Of a DNA stretch of 64,000 nt, positions 32,747 to 41,700 are shown one piece after another. Every line of letters begins with the position of its first letter. Within the stretch, counting starts at the first letter, position 1. Below the pieces are notes generated by a model that saw only the letters and a list, made by a program, of their open reading frames with translations, was not told where the DNA came from and did not search any database. The DNA comes from Sphingopyxis sp. JAI108 (lineage in GTDB: Bacteria; Pseudomonadota; Alphaproteobacteria; Sphingomonadales; Sphingomonadaceae): NCBI RefSeq assembly GCF_013410105.1, contig NZ_JACCCJ010000001.1:2216052-2280051 (forward strand), written 5' to 3'. Position numbers and translations under genes: made by a program.

Positions 32747-33238
32747 CTTTCGCCGGCGCCATCTTGGCCTGAGGGCGCTATGGGCAGCATCGCTTCGCAG
32801 CCGGATTAGCAGCTCAATGCGCTCGTGGGGCCGGTCGCCGAGGCTATCCTGCCAAATTGCGTCCTTGCCGCAGCGATCCGGACGAGCGGCCAGCAGCCAC
32901 GACCCTGCGCCGGTCATCCCACCAAATTTCGGGCCCTATCCGAGGGTAAGGGGTCGCGCTGGTAACCTGCGATCCGGTGTAATCGGTCCGGTCAAATCAG
33001 CCGCTCGCTCTTTCGTCGTGTCCCGAGTTAGGCGTGCGATGCCGTCGGGTACCGCTGGTCTGATCGCGCCCGTGGCCCACGGTAAAATGCCCAAGGCCTC
33101 GGCATGCAAAAAAGCGCGTAAAGCGACCGCTACGTCAAGCGACCGCTAAAACTACGGGGCGCATCATAGTCTTGCGGCCGATGCGAAACTCTGCCCCCCT
33201 CGGTGCATTGGGACAGAGGGGGGTCTGAAAGGTCTATC
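32747..33238. other. Intergenic region with a 16-base tandem repeat
   Basis: About 490 bases without a supported gene. It holds the leader of the downstream DUF421 gene. An 11-base unit AAGCGACCGCT occurs at 33121-33131 and again at 33137-33147, a 16-base period; significance unknown. Confidence 0.35.
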
Positions 33239-33754
33239 ATGATTTTCGATACTTGGGACGAGGTGTTGCGCGTCTTACTCCTGGGCGGTTCGGCATATAT
33301 CGCTCTGATCGTAATATTGCGGTTCAGCGGCAAGCGCACCTTGGCGAAGATGAGCGCCTTCGACCTGGTGGTGACCATTGCGCTCGGCTCGACGCTTGCT
33401 ACCATATTGCTAAGCCGCGACGTGGCACTTGTGGAAGGCGTAACTGCCTTGATGACGCTGGTCGCGCTGCAATATGCGATAGCGGCGCTTGCGGTCCGCT
33501 GGCGGTCTGCCGAGCGATTGGCAAAGTCGGATCCTCGGCCCCTGCTGACGGACGGCATGATCGACACCGAAGCCTTGAAGCGCGAACGGGTCACCCGGGA
33601 TGAAGTTCTTTGCGCTATTCGAAGCCAGGGCTTTGGCGACATCGCGGACATTGCGGCCGTAGTGCTCGAGACGGATGGCAGCTTCAGCGTGGTGCCTCGC
33701 GATCGTGCGGGCACGCGATCCGCGCTGCCGACAGCCGTAAGCCGTTCGGCATGA
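33239..33754 (+). CDS. DUF421 (YetF-like) membrane protein, second copy
   Basis: Membrane protein of 171 residues with three N-terminal helices (VLRVLLLGGSAYIALIVILRFSGKRTLAKMSAFDLVVTIALG is the first part) and a DUF421 tail with TRDEVLCAIRSQGFGDIADIAAVVLETDGSFSV. This copy is more distant from the one at 7102-7584 than the common core. ATG 33239 has an AAAGG site. Its stop overlaps the start of the DUF202 gene (ATGA), so the two are co-translated, a frequent pairing in alphaproteobacteria. Function unknown. Confidence 0.88.
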   Translation: MIFDTWDEVLRVLLLGGSAYIALIVILRFSGKRTLAKMSAFDLVVTIALGSTLATILLSRDVALVEGVTALMTLVALQYAIAALAVRWRSAERLAKSDPRPLLTDGMIDTEALKRERVTRDEVLCAIRSQGFGDIADIAAVVLETDGSFSVVPRDRAGTRSALPTAVSRSA

Positions 33755-34128
33755 GCGCGGAGGAGCGGACCGACCTTGCCCAGAATCGCACCGAGCTGGC
33801 AGAAGACCGCACGGTGTTGGCGCATGAGCGCAGCTTCGCGGGATGGGTACGCACCGGGATGGCCGCGGTTGGACTTGGTCTCGGCTTCAATGCCCTGTTC
33901 AGGACGATGGAGCCCAGCTGGATGCCGAAGGCGATCGCCACGAGCTTTCTGCTGATAGCTATTTATATCTTCGTCTCGGCCGAGCAGCGTGCGCGCACGA
34001 TCATCGCCAGCCTGGAGCCGCATAATGTGACTGTCTTGAGGCCAATGCGCATCCGGCTGCTCGCCTGGGCCTTGGCAGCAGCCACCACCTCTCTCGTCGC
34101 TGCGCTCTGGCTTGCCGCTCCGGAATGA
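33751..34128 (+). CDS. DUF202 (YidH-like) membrane protein
   Basis: Inner-membrane protein of 125 residues with the DUF202 pattern: an N-terminal polar segment (NRTELAEDRTVLAHERSFAGWVRT) containing the conserved LAHER-x-x-x-x-WxRT, then three hydrophobic helices. Such proteins occur in E. coli as YidG/YidH, without known function; some families are linked to vacuolar transporter chaperones. ATG 33751 overlaps the preceding DUF421 stop. The operon has no other members. It ends 140 bases before the convergent antiporter gene. Confidence 0.88.
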   Translation: MSAEERTDLAQNRTELAEDRTVLAHERSFAGWVRTGMAAVGLGLGFNALFRTMEPSWMPKAIATSFLLIAIYIFVSAEQRARTIIASLEPHNVTVLRPMRIRLLAWALAAATTSLVAALWLAAPE

Positions 34129-34270
34129 AGCTCGGCATTCCTTAGCGGATGCTCGAAATGCCCACTAGTCTGGCCAAATCTATTCGGCCCGCGGATTGGC
34201 CAACTGTCGCAACTACGCTCGCGCAAACCGGCGCGCGGGACGTCGCACTCTCTTCTTCAATGATCGTTGA

Positions 34271-35521
34271 TCAAGCTTGCCGGCGCCGAACTATATATTC
34301 GACGACAGGACCCGCGGTGAAGCCGTGGACGACGGTCGACAGCAGGATCGTGAGCGCAATCGTCGCCCAGAGCTGCCCCTCGTCCACCAGTTCCAAGTGG
34401 CTCGCCGCATAGCCAAGATAGTAAATCGAGCCGATGCCCCGCACGCCATAGAAAGCGATCACGAGCCGGTCGGCCGGTGGCAGCCCGGTTCGCAGCATGC
34501 TGATCCAGCCGGCCAGCGGCCGCACGACGAACAGCAGAGCAAAAGCAATTCCCGCATGGGCCCAGTCGAGTTCGCCGAAGAGGCGGGGAAAGGTGGCGCC
34601 GATGAGGATGAGGAGAAGCGCGGTCAGCGCCAGTTCGATCGCTTCGTTGAAGCCATGAAGCTTGCCGTGGAACTCATGCTCGGCTTCGACCCGGCGCAGG
34701 ACGACCCCCGCGACGAAACAGGCGATGAAGCCATAGCCTTCGGCAAGCTCGGTAGCACCGTAACAGAGGAGCACACCCGCGATCGCCAAGACGCCGGACG
34801 CCGTGTCGGCAAGGACATTGCCACGCGGGATGACGAACAACACGCGCGCCAGCAGCCAGCCGACCGCGGCACCTCCCACGACACCGACGGCGATACGATA
34901 AAGAACGTCGAGAAGCAGCCATTCGCCAAGCATCGCGGCCGATAAGCCCGACGTGCCGGCGAGCAGGCCGAGATAGACGAACGGAAAAGCAAGCCCGTCG
35001 TTCAGGCCCGCTTCGGTAGTAAGTGCAAAGCGCACTGGATGCTCGCCGCCTTCGGTCGGCGGCCCGACCTGCACTTCGCCCGCGAGCACCGGGTCGGTCG
35101 GCGCCAGCACCGCGCCAAGAACCAACGCGCCGGCCAGGGTCATCCCGGCAAAGGCGAGCCCCATGAAGGCGACAGCGGCTATAGTGAGCGGCATAGCGAT
35201 GGCCAGAAGCCTGATCGTCGGCCGCCACCGCCGATAATCGGTCACATTGTCGATCCGGATGCCGGTACCGAACAGGGCGACGATAACTGCAAGCTCGCTG
35301 GCAAGCTCCCAGAACAGCGGTGCGTCGCGGGGGTCCAGCGCCTGCGACACGCCGGGAAGTATCCAGTGGATCGCGATGCCGAACAGGATCAGCAGCGCCG
35401 ACGCCGCGGGCTCGCGCCCGGAGAGAAACCGCGGGAGCCAGAATGCGGCGATGATGCCTGCGCCGACAAGCGCCATTCCGACATGATAGCTGCTCAAACC
35501 GAAGAAGGGTTGTCCGTTCAT
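34271..35521 (-). CDS. CPA1-type cation/proton antiporter
   Basis: Inner-membrane Na+(K+)/H+ antiporter of 416 residues with about 12 transmembrane helices. The APTDPVLAGEVQVGPP segment and the ion-binding TTEAGLNDGLAFPFV motif (Asn-Asp) are typical of CPA1 (NhaP-like) proteins; LLILIGATFPRLF and GVRGIGSIYYL follow later. No cytosolic RCK or TrkA-C domain is present. ATG 35521 has AGGAT upstream. A perfect EcfG-type promoter (35580-35555, minus) lies 34 bases before the start, so osmotic or stationary-phase induction is likely (inference). Confidence 0.9.
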   Translation of the reverse strand: MNGQPFFGLSSYHVGMALVGAGIIAAFWLPRFLSGREPAASALLILFGIAIHWILPGVSQALDPRDAPLFWELASELAVIVALFGTGIRIDNVTDYRRWRPTIRLLAIAMPLTIAAVAFMGLAFAGMTLAGALVLGAVLAPTDPVLAGEVQVGPPTEGGEHPVRFALTTEAGLNDGLAFPFVYLGLLAGTSGLSAAMLGEWLLLDVLYRIAVGVVGGAAVGWLLARVLFVIPRGNVLADTASGVLAIAGVLLCYGATELAEGYGFIACFVAGVVLRRVEAEHEFHGKLHGFNEAIELALTALLLILIGATFPRLFGELDWAHAGIAFALLFVVRPLAGWISMLRTGLPPADRLVIAFYGVRGIGSIYYLGYAASHLELVDEGQLWATIALTILLSTVVHGFTAGPVVEYIVRRRQA

Positions 35522-35554
35522 TCATCCTGCAATGGCGCTGAGAGAAGAAAGGGA

Positions 35555-35580
35555 AACGATGCGCGGGGCAACACTGTTCC
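35555..35580 (-). promoter_or_regulatory. EcfG-type general-stress promoter of the antiporter gene
   Basis: Minus strand GGAAC (35580-35576), 17 bases, CGTT (35558-35555), 34 bases before ATG 35521. Confidence 0.65.
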
Positions 35581-35791
35581 CCAAAGGTCCCTCCAGCTTC
35601 TAGCCGGTGCGACCCATTCGGCTAGAGTTGTCGGCAAATTGAACGGCGCCGCTCGGGCGCCGGAAAGAAATACGGCCATCGGTGCAACGGCCGCCCCATT
35701 GGCTTGTTGGTACAGAAGGGGGCCACGAAGAGCGCGGTACGCATCCCGAGGCGATCCCGCGCCATCAGCAAATGACTTCAGGAGAAACACC

Positions 35792-36166
35792 ATGGTCGAC
35801 ACCATCGAACGACATTCAACGCAGCGCCTTATCGCATCCGACAGGGTCGAAGGAACCAACGTCTACAATGGCGAGAACGACAAGCTCGGATCGATCCGCA
35901 ACATCATGATCGACAAGAAATCGGGCAAGGCCGAATATGCGGTGCTCGAATTTGGCGGCCTTTTCGGCCTCGGCAGCGACCACTATCCCATTCCCTGGGA
36001 AATGCTCACCTACGATACCGACAAGAATGGCTATGTCGTGAACCTCACGAAGGAGCAGGTCGAACGTGCTCCGCATTATGCGGCGGACAGCGCGCCCGAA
36101 TATGACGATATCTTCGGCCGCGGCGTCTACAGCCATTATGGCATCGCCTACCCGCTGCTTCGATGA
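35792..36166 (+). CDS. PRC-barrel domain protein
   Basis: Cytosolic protein of 124 residues with one PRC-barrel domain: VEGTNVYNGENDKLGSIRNIMIDKKSGKAEYAVLEFGGLFGLGSDHYPIPWEMLTYD is the full domain in several short parts. These proteins are frequent in sphingomonad stress clusters, sometimes near photosynthesis genes, and of unknown function. The C-terminal HYGIAYPLLR tail is short. ATG 35792 has AGGAGA upstream. The stop overlaps the start of a small membrane protein gene (ATGA), so the two are translated together. Opposite orientation to the antiporter. Confidence 0.88.
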   Translation: MVDTIERHSTQRLIASDRVEGTNVYNGENDKLGSIRNIMIDKKSGKAEYAVLEFGGLFGLGSDHYPIPWEMLTYDTDKNGYVVNLTKEQVERAPHYAADSAPEYDDIFGRGVYSHYGIAYPLLR

Positions 36167-36342
36167 TGAACGGCAACCGAAACCTCATCGATCGGGAGAT
36201 GGATGAAGGCTGCCGGCCGCATCTAGCAGAAGATGTGCGTGGCGGAGAAATCATTCTCCGCACACGCCGGAGCCGCGCCATTTTTATAGGTGGGTTGGTT
36301 GCATGGGGCTTCGCCATGCTACTGGCGCCGCTCCTGCTCTAG
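36163..36342 (+). CDS. Small tail-anchored-like membrane protein coupled to the PRC-barrel gene
   Basis: Protein of 59 residues starting MMNGNRNLIDREMDEG, followed by GGEIILRTRRSRAIFIGGLVAWGFAMLLAPLLL, in which the last ~18 residues are a transmembrane helix ending at the C-terminus. The start at 36163 overlaps the PRC-barrel stop (ATGATGA), strong evidence for coupled translation. The basic segment before the helix predicts a cytosolic N-terminus. No family known to me. It could anchor the PRC-barrel protein to the membrane (inference). Confidence 0.65.
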   Translation: MMNGNRNLIDREMDEGCRPHLAEDVRGGEIILRTRRSRAIFIGGLVAWGFAMLLAPLLL

Positions 36343-36409
36343 AATGGCCGAGCCCCATAACCGCCGATCCCCCGGGTCAGGTGCGCTTAACGCTCCGTTC
36401 TAACCCGCC

Positions 36410-37294
36410 TTGAATATTCCGCATGCCAGCGCGGTTCCGCTGTTCCTCGATCTCGCGGCCGAACGGCTCGATTGTCCATCCTTCGGCCTCAGGCTCGGTC
36501 ATATCCAGGATCTCAGCCTCTTCGGACCGCTCGCCCTGTCGATCCGTAACGCCATCACCATCCGCGACCTGATCCATAATCTCGCCGAGCTTTTTCCACT
36601 GCACACGCAAGGCGCAGTCGTCGGCGTGGCCGAGGACGCCGGCGAAATCCTGCTCACCTTCGAGCTGTCGGCCGATGTCTATCCTTCGCATCGCCAGGTG
36701 GTCGAGTTAGGCTTTGGATTGCTGGTGGGCGAGATCCGGCGGCATTCGCCTGGCTGGCAACCGCCCCACATCACGTTCCGCCATACGCGGCCTTCGGACA
36801 TTCGCTGGCACCGCCGCCTGCTTGGAGAGCAGCTGCTTTTCGACGCCGAAAGCAATGCTTTGCTCTTCGATGGAGCCCTGCTGAGCCAGTCCTTGGCACC
36901 GTCCGACACCGACCCGTCGGCGCGAAAGGAAAGCCATCGCGCAACTCTGCGGCATACCGACCTGATCCCGTTTCACACCGAGAGGCTGGTGCGCGCCAGC
37001 CTGCCCTCTCGCCTTCTCACTGTCGCCGAGGCCGCGCGATTGCTCCGAATGTCGAAGCGCAGCCTCCAGCGTCGGCTAATGTCCGCGAACACAAGCTTTG
37101 ACGCGATCGTCGACTCTGTCAGGTCCGATCTGGCCTTCGCCTATCTGCGAGACTCGCGCCTGACAGTCGCACAAGTCGCAGAAATACTGCATTTTTCCGA
37201 AACAAGCGCGCTGTCGCGCGCCGTGCGTCGCTGGTACGCCCAGACGCCTCGCATGCTGCGGCAAAGCGCCACGCCCCGGCCGTTGCACATATAA
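36410..37294 (+). CDS. AraC-family regulator, N-terminally truncated
   Basis: Transcription factor of 294 residues with an Arabinose_bd/PF12625-type sensor domain (first ~190 residues) and a C-terminal AraC helix-turn-helix (LLTVAEAARLLRMSKRSLQRRL, then LTVAQVAEILHFSETSALSRAVRRWYAQTP). It is a close paralogue of 61557-62561, roughly half identical in the sensor and more in the DNA-binding part. Against that paralogue it lacks the first ~45 residues: the frame opens only at TTG 36410, after a stop at 36401, with no ribosome site. So it may be a 5'-deleted gene, although the rest is intact. Target genes are unknown. Confidence 0.7.
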   Translation: MNIPHASAVPLFLDLAAERLDCPSFGLRLGHIQDLSLFGPLALSIRNAITIRDLIHNLAELFPLHTQGAVVGVAEDAGEILLTFELSADVYPSHRQVVELGFGLLVGEIRRHSPGWQPPHITFRHTRPSDIRWHRRLLGEQLLFDAESNALLFDGALLSQSLAPSDTDPSARKESHRATLRHTDLIPFHTERLVRASLPSRLLTVAEAARLLRMSKRSLQRRLMSANTSFDAIVDSVRSDLAFAYLRDSRLTVAQVAEILHFSETSALSRAVRRWYAQTPRMLRQSATPRPLHI

Positions 37295-37348
37295 TGGGAT
37301 GCGAGGGGGACGTATTCTTCTTCGGGAGACAGCCGGCTTCAGATACGG

Positions 37349-38752
37349 TCAGGCTTGAGCATTCTTCAGAGGATCGAGCCAGATTTCATAGGAGCGCCAG
37401 CGTTCCAGGCCGTCGCGATTGATCGGCTGTCTGACCTGCTGCGCGCTAGGCGTATAGACCGCCCGCGGATTCTCGTGGAAGCGCAGGCATCCGGAATCAA
37501 ATGGCAAGTCCAGCCGAGCGAGCAGATGCCGCACTTCGCCTTCGACATCGTCGATGAGGTCCTCGTAACATACCTTGTGAATGAAGCCGGGTGAGGCCAT
37601 GTCGACATGATCGACCGCGTCGACATAATCGTCATAATATCGCGCAAGATCGGCGAGGTTCGCGGGCATGGGTGTCCGACTGTTGAAATAGGTCGTGAAA
37701 GCTGAAAAGCAGCAGGCGAGCCGGTGCCGCCTGACGTCGATGATTTTCGCCTGGGGCAGGATGAACCGGATCAGGCCGGCATATTGCCAATTCGCGGGCA
37801 TCTTGTCGGTGAAGAAGGGTCGGTCGCTATGCCTGTAGCGGCGCACCGATTCCAGATAGCGATCGCCGAGTTCGCGGAGTTCGTCCGCGCCGAGCGTCCC
37901 AACGAGGCTCGCCCAGCCCGCAGGCGACGTGTCGCCGAGTCCGGCCGCTATTTCGTTGAGTTCATGCCGCTCGCCCAGCGCCTCCACCAGGGGATGACTG
38001 GCCAGGATTTGCTCGATCAGCGTCGAGCCCGAGCGGGGCATCCCGACGATGAAGATAGGGGCCGGCGCACCGCGAACCGGCGTCGCGGCTCGCGCAAGCC
38101 GACCCGGCGTAAACACCGCCCGGATGGCGCGGACAAGGTCGCTCGTCGCATCGGCATCATAAGGGACGAGCCCGCTCCTCAGGTCATTCGCCTTGGCATA
38201 GTGACGGAATGACGCTTCGAACCGGTCCTGATCAGCATAGGCTTTTCCCATGGCGAAATGGAGCTGGACGGTGCCGAGACCGCCGCGTGCACGGGACAGC
38301 GCTCGCTCCATCGCCATGACGTCGTCCAATCCGAACCGGTAGGTACGGAGGCTGGCCAGCCCGTGCCAGGCGAACCCATTGTCCGGATCGAGCGCCAGTG
38401 CGCGCCGATAAGCGGCGATTGCGTCCGCCGGTCGCCCGACGGTCTTGAGGGTATGGCCATAGTTGAGCCAAGGCACTGCCGCCTGCGGCGCGCGCGCTAT
38501 CAGTGCCTCGTGAACAACCAGCGCCTCTTCCGCGCGCCGTTCGGCATCGAGGACGCCCGCCTTGAGAGAAAGCGCCCAAGGCGCGTCCGGCGTGCGCTCG
38601 AGGACATCGTCCAGTAGCGCCACCGCATCGTCGCCGCGACCGGCGTCGCACAGGAAGGTGCAAAGATCGACGTGCGCCTGCACCGACGCGGGCTCTTCTT
38701 CGACGGCCCGCCGCAGCCTCTGTTCCCGAAGATTTGGTGCGCCATTCGCCAT
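37349..38752 (-). CDS. TPR-sulfotransferase following the giant autotransporter
   Basis: Cytosolic protein of 467 residues. Residues 1-185 are tetratricopeptide repeats (for example AVPWLNYGHTLKTVGRPADAIAAYRRALALDPDN). Residues 230-460 are a PAPS-dependent sulfotransferase domain: the phosphosulfate-binding loop IFIVGMPRSGSTLIEQIL is at 233-250, with IDVRRHRLACCFSAF and the late FHENPRAVYTPSAQQVRQPI. It would transfer sulfate from PAPS to a hydroxyl of a sugar or tyrosine. It starts 21 bases after the autotransporter stop on the same strand, so the two form an operon. Modification of the autotransporter before export is inferred from that adjacency. Confidence 0.87.
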   Translation of the reverse strand: MANGAPNLREQRLRRAVEEEPASVQAHVDLCTFLCDAGRGDDAVALLDDVLERTPDAPWALSLKAGVLDAERRAEEALVVHEALIARAPQAAVPWLNYGHTLKTVGRPADAIAAYRRALALDPDNGFAWHGLASLRTYRFGLDDVMAMERALSRARGGLGTVQLHFAMGKAYADQDRFEASFRHYAKANDLRSGLVPYDADATSDLVRAIRAVFTPGRLARAATPVRGAPAPIFIVGMPRSGSTLIEQILASHPLVEALGERHELNEIAAGLGDTSPAGWASLVGTLGADELRELGDRYLESVRRYRHSDRPFFTDKMPANWQYAGLIRFILPQAKIIDVRRHRLACCFSAFTTYFNSRTPMPANLADLARYYDDYVDAVDHVDMASPGFIHKVCYEDLIDDVEGEVRHLLARLDLPFDSGCLRFHENPRAVYTPSAQQVRQPINRDGLERWRSYEIWLDPLKNAQA

Positions 38753-38773
38753 GTTTTCGAGCGAGCCCTATGA

Positions 38774-41700
38774 TCAGAAGCTGACGCGAAAGCCTGCATT
38801 GCCGCGAAGATTATTGCTATCCCCGAAATCGTCGATCGCGGTGTCCGCGGAAATCTCCGCGAACAGGGTAAAGCGGTCGTTGTTCCAGCTGTAGCTGCCG
38901 CCGAGGCCGACCTCGCCCCACAGCCGTTCGTCGCGGCGCGCGAGCGGCGTGCCGGAAACGCCGACGATGCTGCCGTCGAGCCATTCATGGCTGAGGTTCA
39001 CGATCCCGTAGAGATGGCTGCGACGGGCGCCGCCGCTGCCGTCCCAGCTCTTCTGGTGGTCGAGCGAGATGCCCCAGCGGGTCTTGAGGCTTCCGGTCCT
39101 GTCGGACGACACGCTGGCGTCGTTCGGATCGACGAAGCTATCGAACCGGACGTGCGAATAGATCATCTGGATCTGCGGCGTGACGCTGAGGCCGCCGCCC
39201 ACAGACGCGCGCTTGCCGACCTCAAGGCTGAACGTCTCGCCCGAGCCGTGATTATTGTCGGCGAGCGTGCCGAGAATATCCGATTCGAGGTCGCTGCGAT
39301 ACCAGCTGACCTGCGCCTGCGCGTCGGCATAGAAGCCGGTGCTTTCGTACCAGGTCAGCGTCGCGCCGACACCATAGCCGCTCGTGTCGATCGAACCATT
39401 GCCGAAACGCGAGCGCACGCGCGCATCCGCGGTGCCATAGCGGCCGTTGATCCCGGCGATGATCGTATCTTCGGCATTATCGACAAGCGCCTTGTCGAAC
39501 CCGGCCTGGAGCGACCAGTTGTCGACATCGAGATCGGTGCCGCTGGTCGAGAAGGCGGCATCGGGACGATGGCGGGTGCTTTCGATGCGGCCCCACATGC
39601 CGACGCCGCCCTGCGTGAACCCGGACCATTGGCGGTTGCCGACGCGCTGCTGCAGCGTCGGAAGACGGTTCAGGGTCTGAAGCGTGGCCGCATAGCTTTC
39701 GTAGAGCGGCACGCCAGGCTGGTAGAGCGGCCCCTGCGGCTCGTTCTGCGGATCGAGTAGCGCCGAGCGCAGATACCAGTCGCCATCGCCGGGCGTTGCT
39801 ACGCCGCCCTGGAATAGCCTGTAACCGAACGCACCCGCGATCACCGCCGGGCTACCCTCGAAGTTGTAGTCGCCATCGAGCGTGAACGTGCCCGCCGAGG
39901 TTCCGCCGGTGACGTCGATGATCTTGATGCCTTCGACCGTCTGCGCGCCGAGGCCGCCGCGGTTGGTGACGCTGATCGCGGTGGTGCCCGACGTGCCATT
40001 CGTCACGACGAGCCGGTCGGCTTGCGAGCTATCGCCGCCGAGCGCGGCTTCGATCTCGAGCGTCCCGCCTGAACCCGTATAGCTGCCGCCCACGGTCAGC
40101 GTGCCGAACCCGTCGCGGCCTGGCGCGACCACACCGCCGTTGGTGAGGTTTCCGACGGCACCGGTGCCTTCGAGGCGGGCGCCGCTGTTGACGCCGACCG
40201 CGCCGCCGAGGCTGCCCGTCACCGCGAGCGTGCCCGCGGACACCGTCGTCGTACCCGCGAAGCCCGAGCTGTCGCCGGTGACGAGCAAGGTGCCTGCCCC
40301 CGCCTTGGTCAGCGCGCCGGTTCCCGAGAACAGGCCGCCAAGCGTGAAGGTGGTGCCGTCGGCGGTCGCGAGCGTTCCGGCTCCGGCCATCACGACATTA
40401 CGCGCGCTGGTCACATTGGCGCTGGTCGCGAGTGTGCCGCCGTCGAGCGTCACCGCACCCGACACCGCCCCGAGATTGGCGTCGCTCGCGATCTGCACCG
40501 TACCGCCCGTGACCCGTGTGCCGCCGATATAGCTGTTGGTGCCGCCGAGGACGAGCGTACCCGCGTCGGTCTTGACCAGCTCGGTGTCGCCCGAGAGCGC
40601 CGCGTTGATTGTCGCTGTGAACCCCGCGCCCGCAGTGCTGCCGTCGCCGACCCGGATGGTCGACTGCGGACCGGTAAGGGCGATGCCGTCGCCGGTGATC
40701 GTGTAGCCGGTCGCGGCGAACTGCAGGCCCGCCGCGCTCACCTGGCCGAGGCCGTTGTCGACCGTTACCGTACCGCCGGTGCCTCCGAACACCGCGAAGG
40801 CGCCGTCGGTATAGGCGGCGTTTACCGCACCATTGGCATCGGTCCAATTGTCGTTGCCCGTACTGTTCTGCCAGGTTCCGGTGCCGCCGTTGATGACGCC
40901 GTTGTTCTTCGGCCCCGCCGCGCCGTCCCAGAAATTGAGCGTGAGGCCCGCGCTGTTGACGAGGTTCACTTGGCCCGCAATCGAGGTCTGCACCGCGACA
41001 TCGCTGCCCGCCGGCAACGTGCCGAGCCCGAGCCCGTTGTCGGTGAGCGTCCCGCCGTAATTGAACACGCGGTAGACACCGACATCGAACGCGCCGCCGG
41101 CTGGTACCGTCACATCGATTGTGCCGTCGAGCGTGAGGTCTCCGCCGACATTGACGAGATCGTTGAGCGCGCCGCCCGCGACATTCGCCGCGCCGAACTC
41201 CCAGGCGAGCGTGGTGCCCGCCGCGAGCGACAAATCGCCGGCGATGGTCAGCGTGCCCGCGCCGCCCGCGCCTGGCGTCAGCGTCGCGCCGAATGCAAGT
41301 ATCACGTCTCCGCCGATCGTACCCGTGCCGCCAAGGCTTGCGCCCGAAGCGACATTGGTGGGTCCGGTCGCGCCCGCAAAACTGCCGTTGACCAACAGCG
41401 TACCTGCCGCGACATCCGTTGCGCCAGCATGGCTGCCGGTGCCCGAAAGTATGAGCGTGCCTGCACCGCTCTTGGTAAGCCCGCCGGTGCCCGACACCGT
41501 TCCCGTCAGCGTCAGCGTCGTGCCGTCATCGGTGAGGAAGGTGCCGGCGCCCGTCAGATCGACCGCGCGAGCTGAACTCAGGTCGGCCGTGGTATTGAGA
41601 GCGCCGCCGTTGAGGCTGAGCCCGCCCGCAGCCGCGCCGAGGTTCGCATCGCTCGCGATCTGCAACGTACCGCCGTTGATCGCGGTGCCGCCGGTGTAGC

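Noticed and set aside
32234..32917. 227-codon minus-strand frame opposite the small membrane protein gene
   Set aside because: Arginine-rich shadow composition with no recognisable domain; the plus-strand 54-residue gene has a ribosome site and a clean membrane helix.
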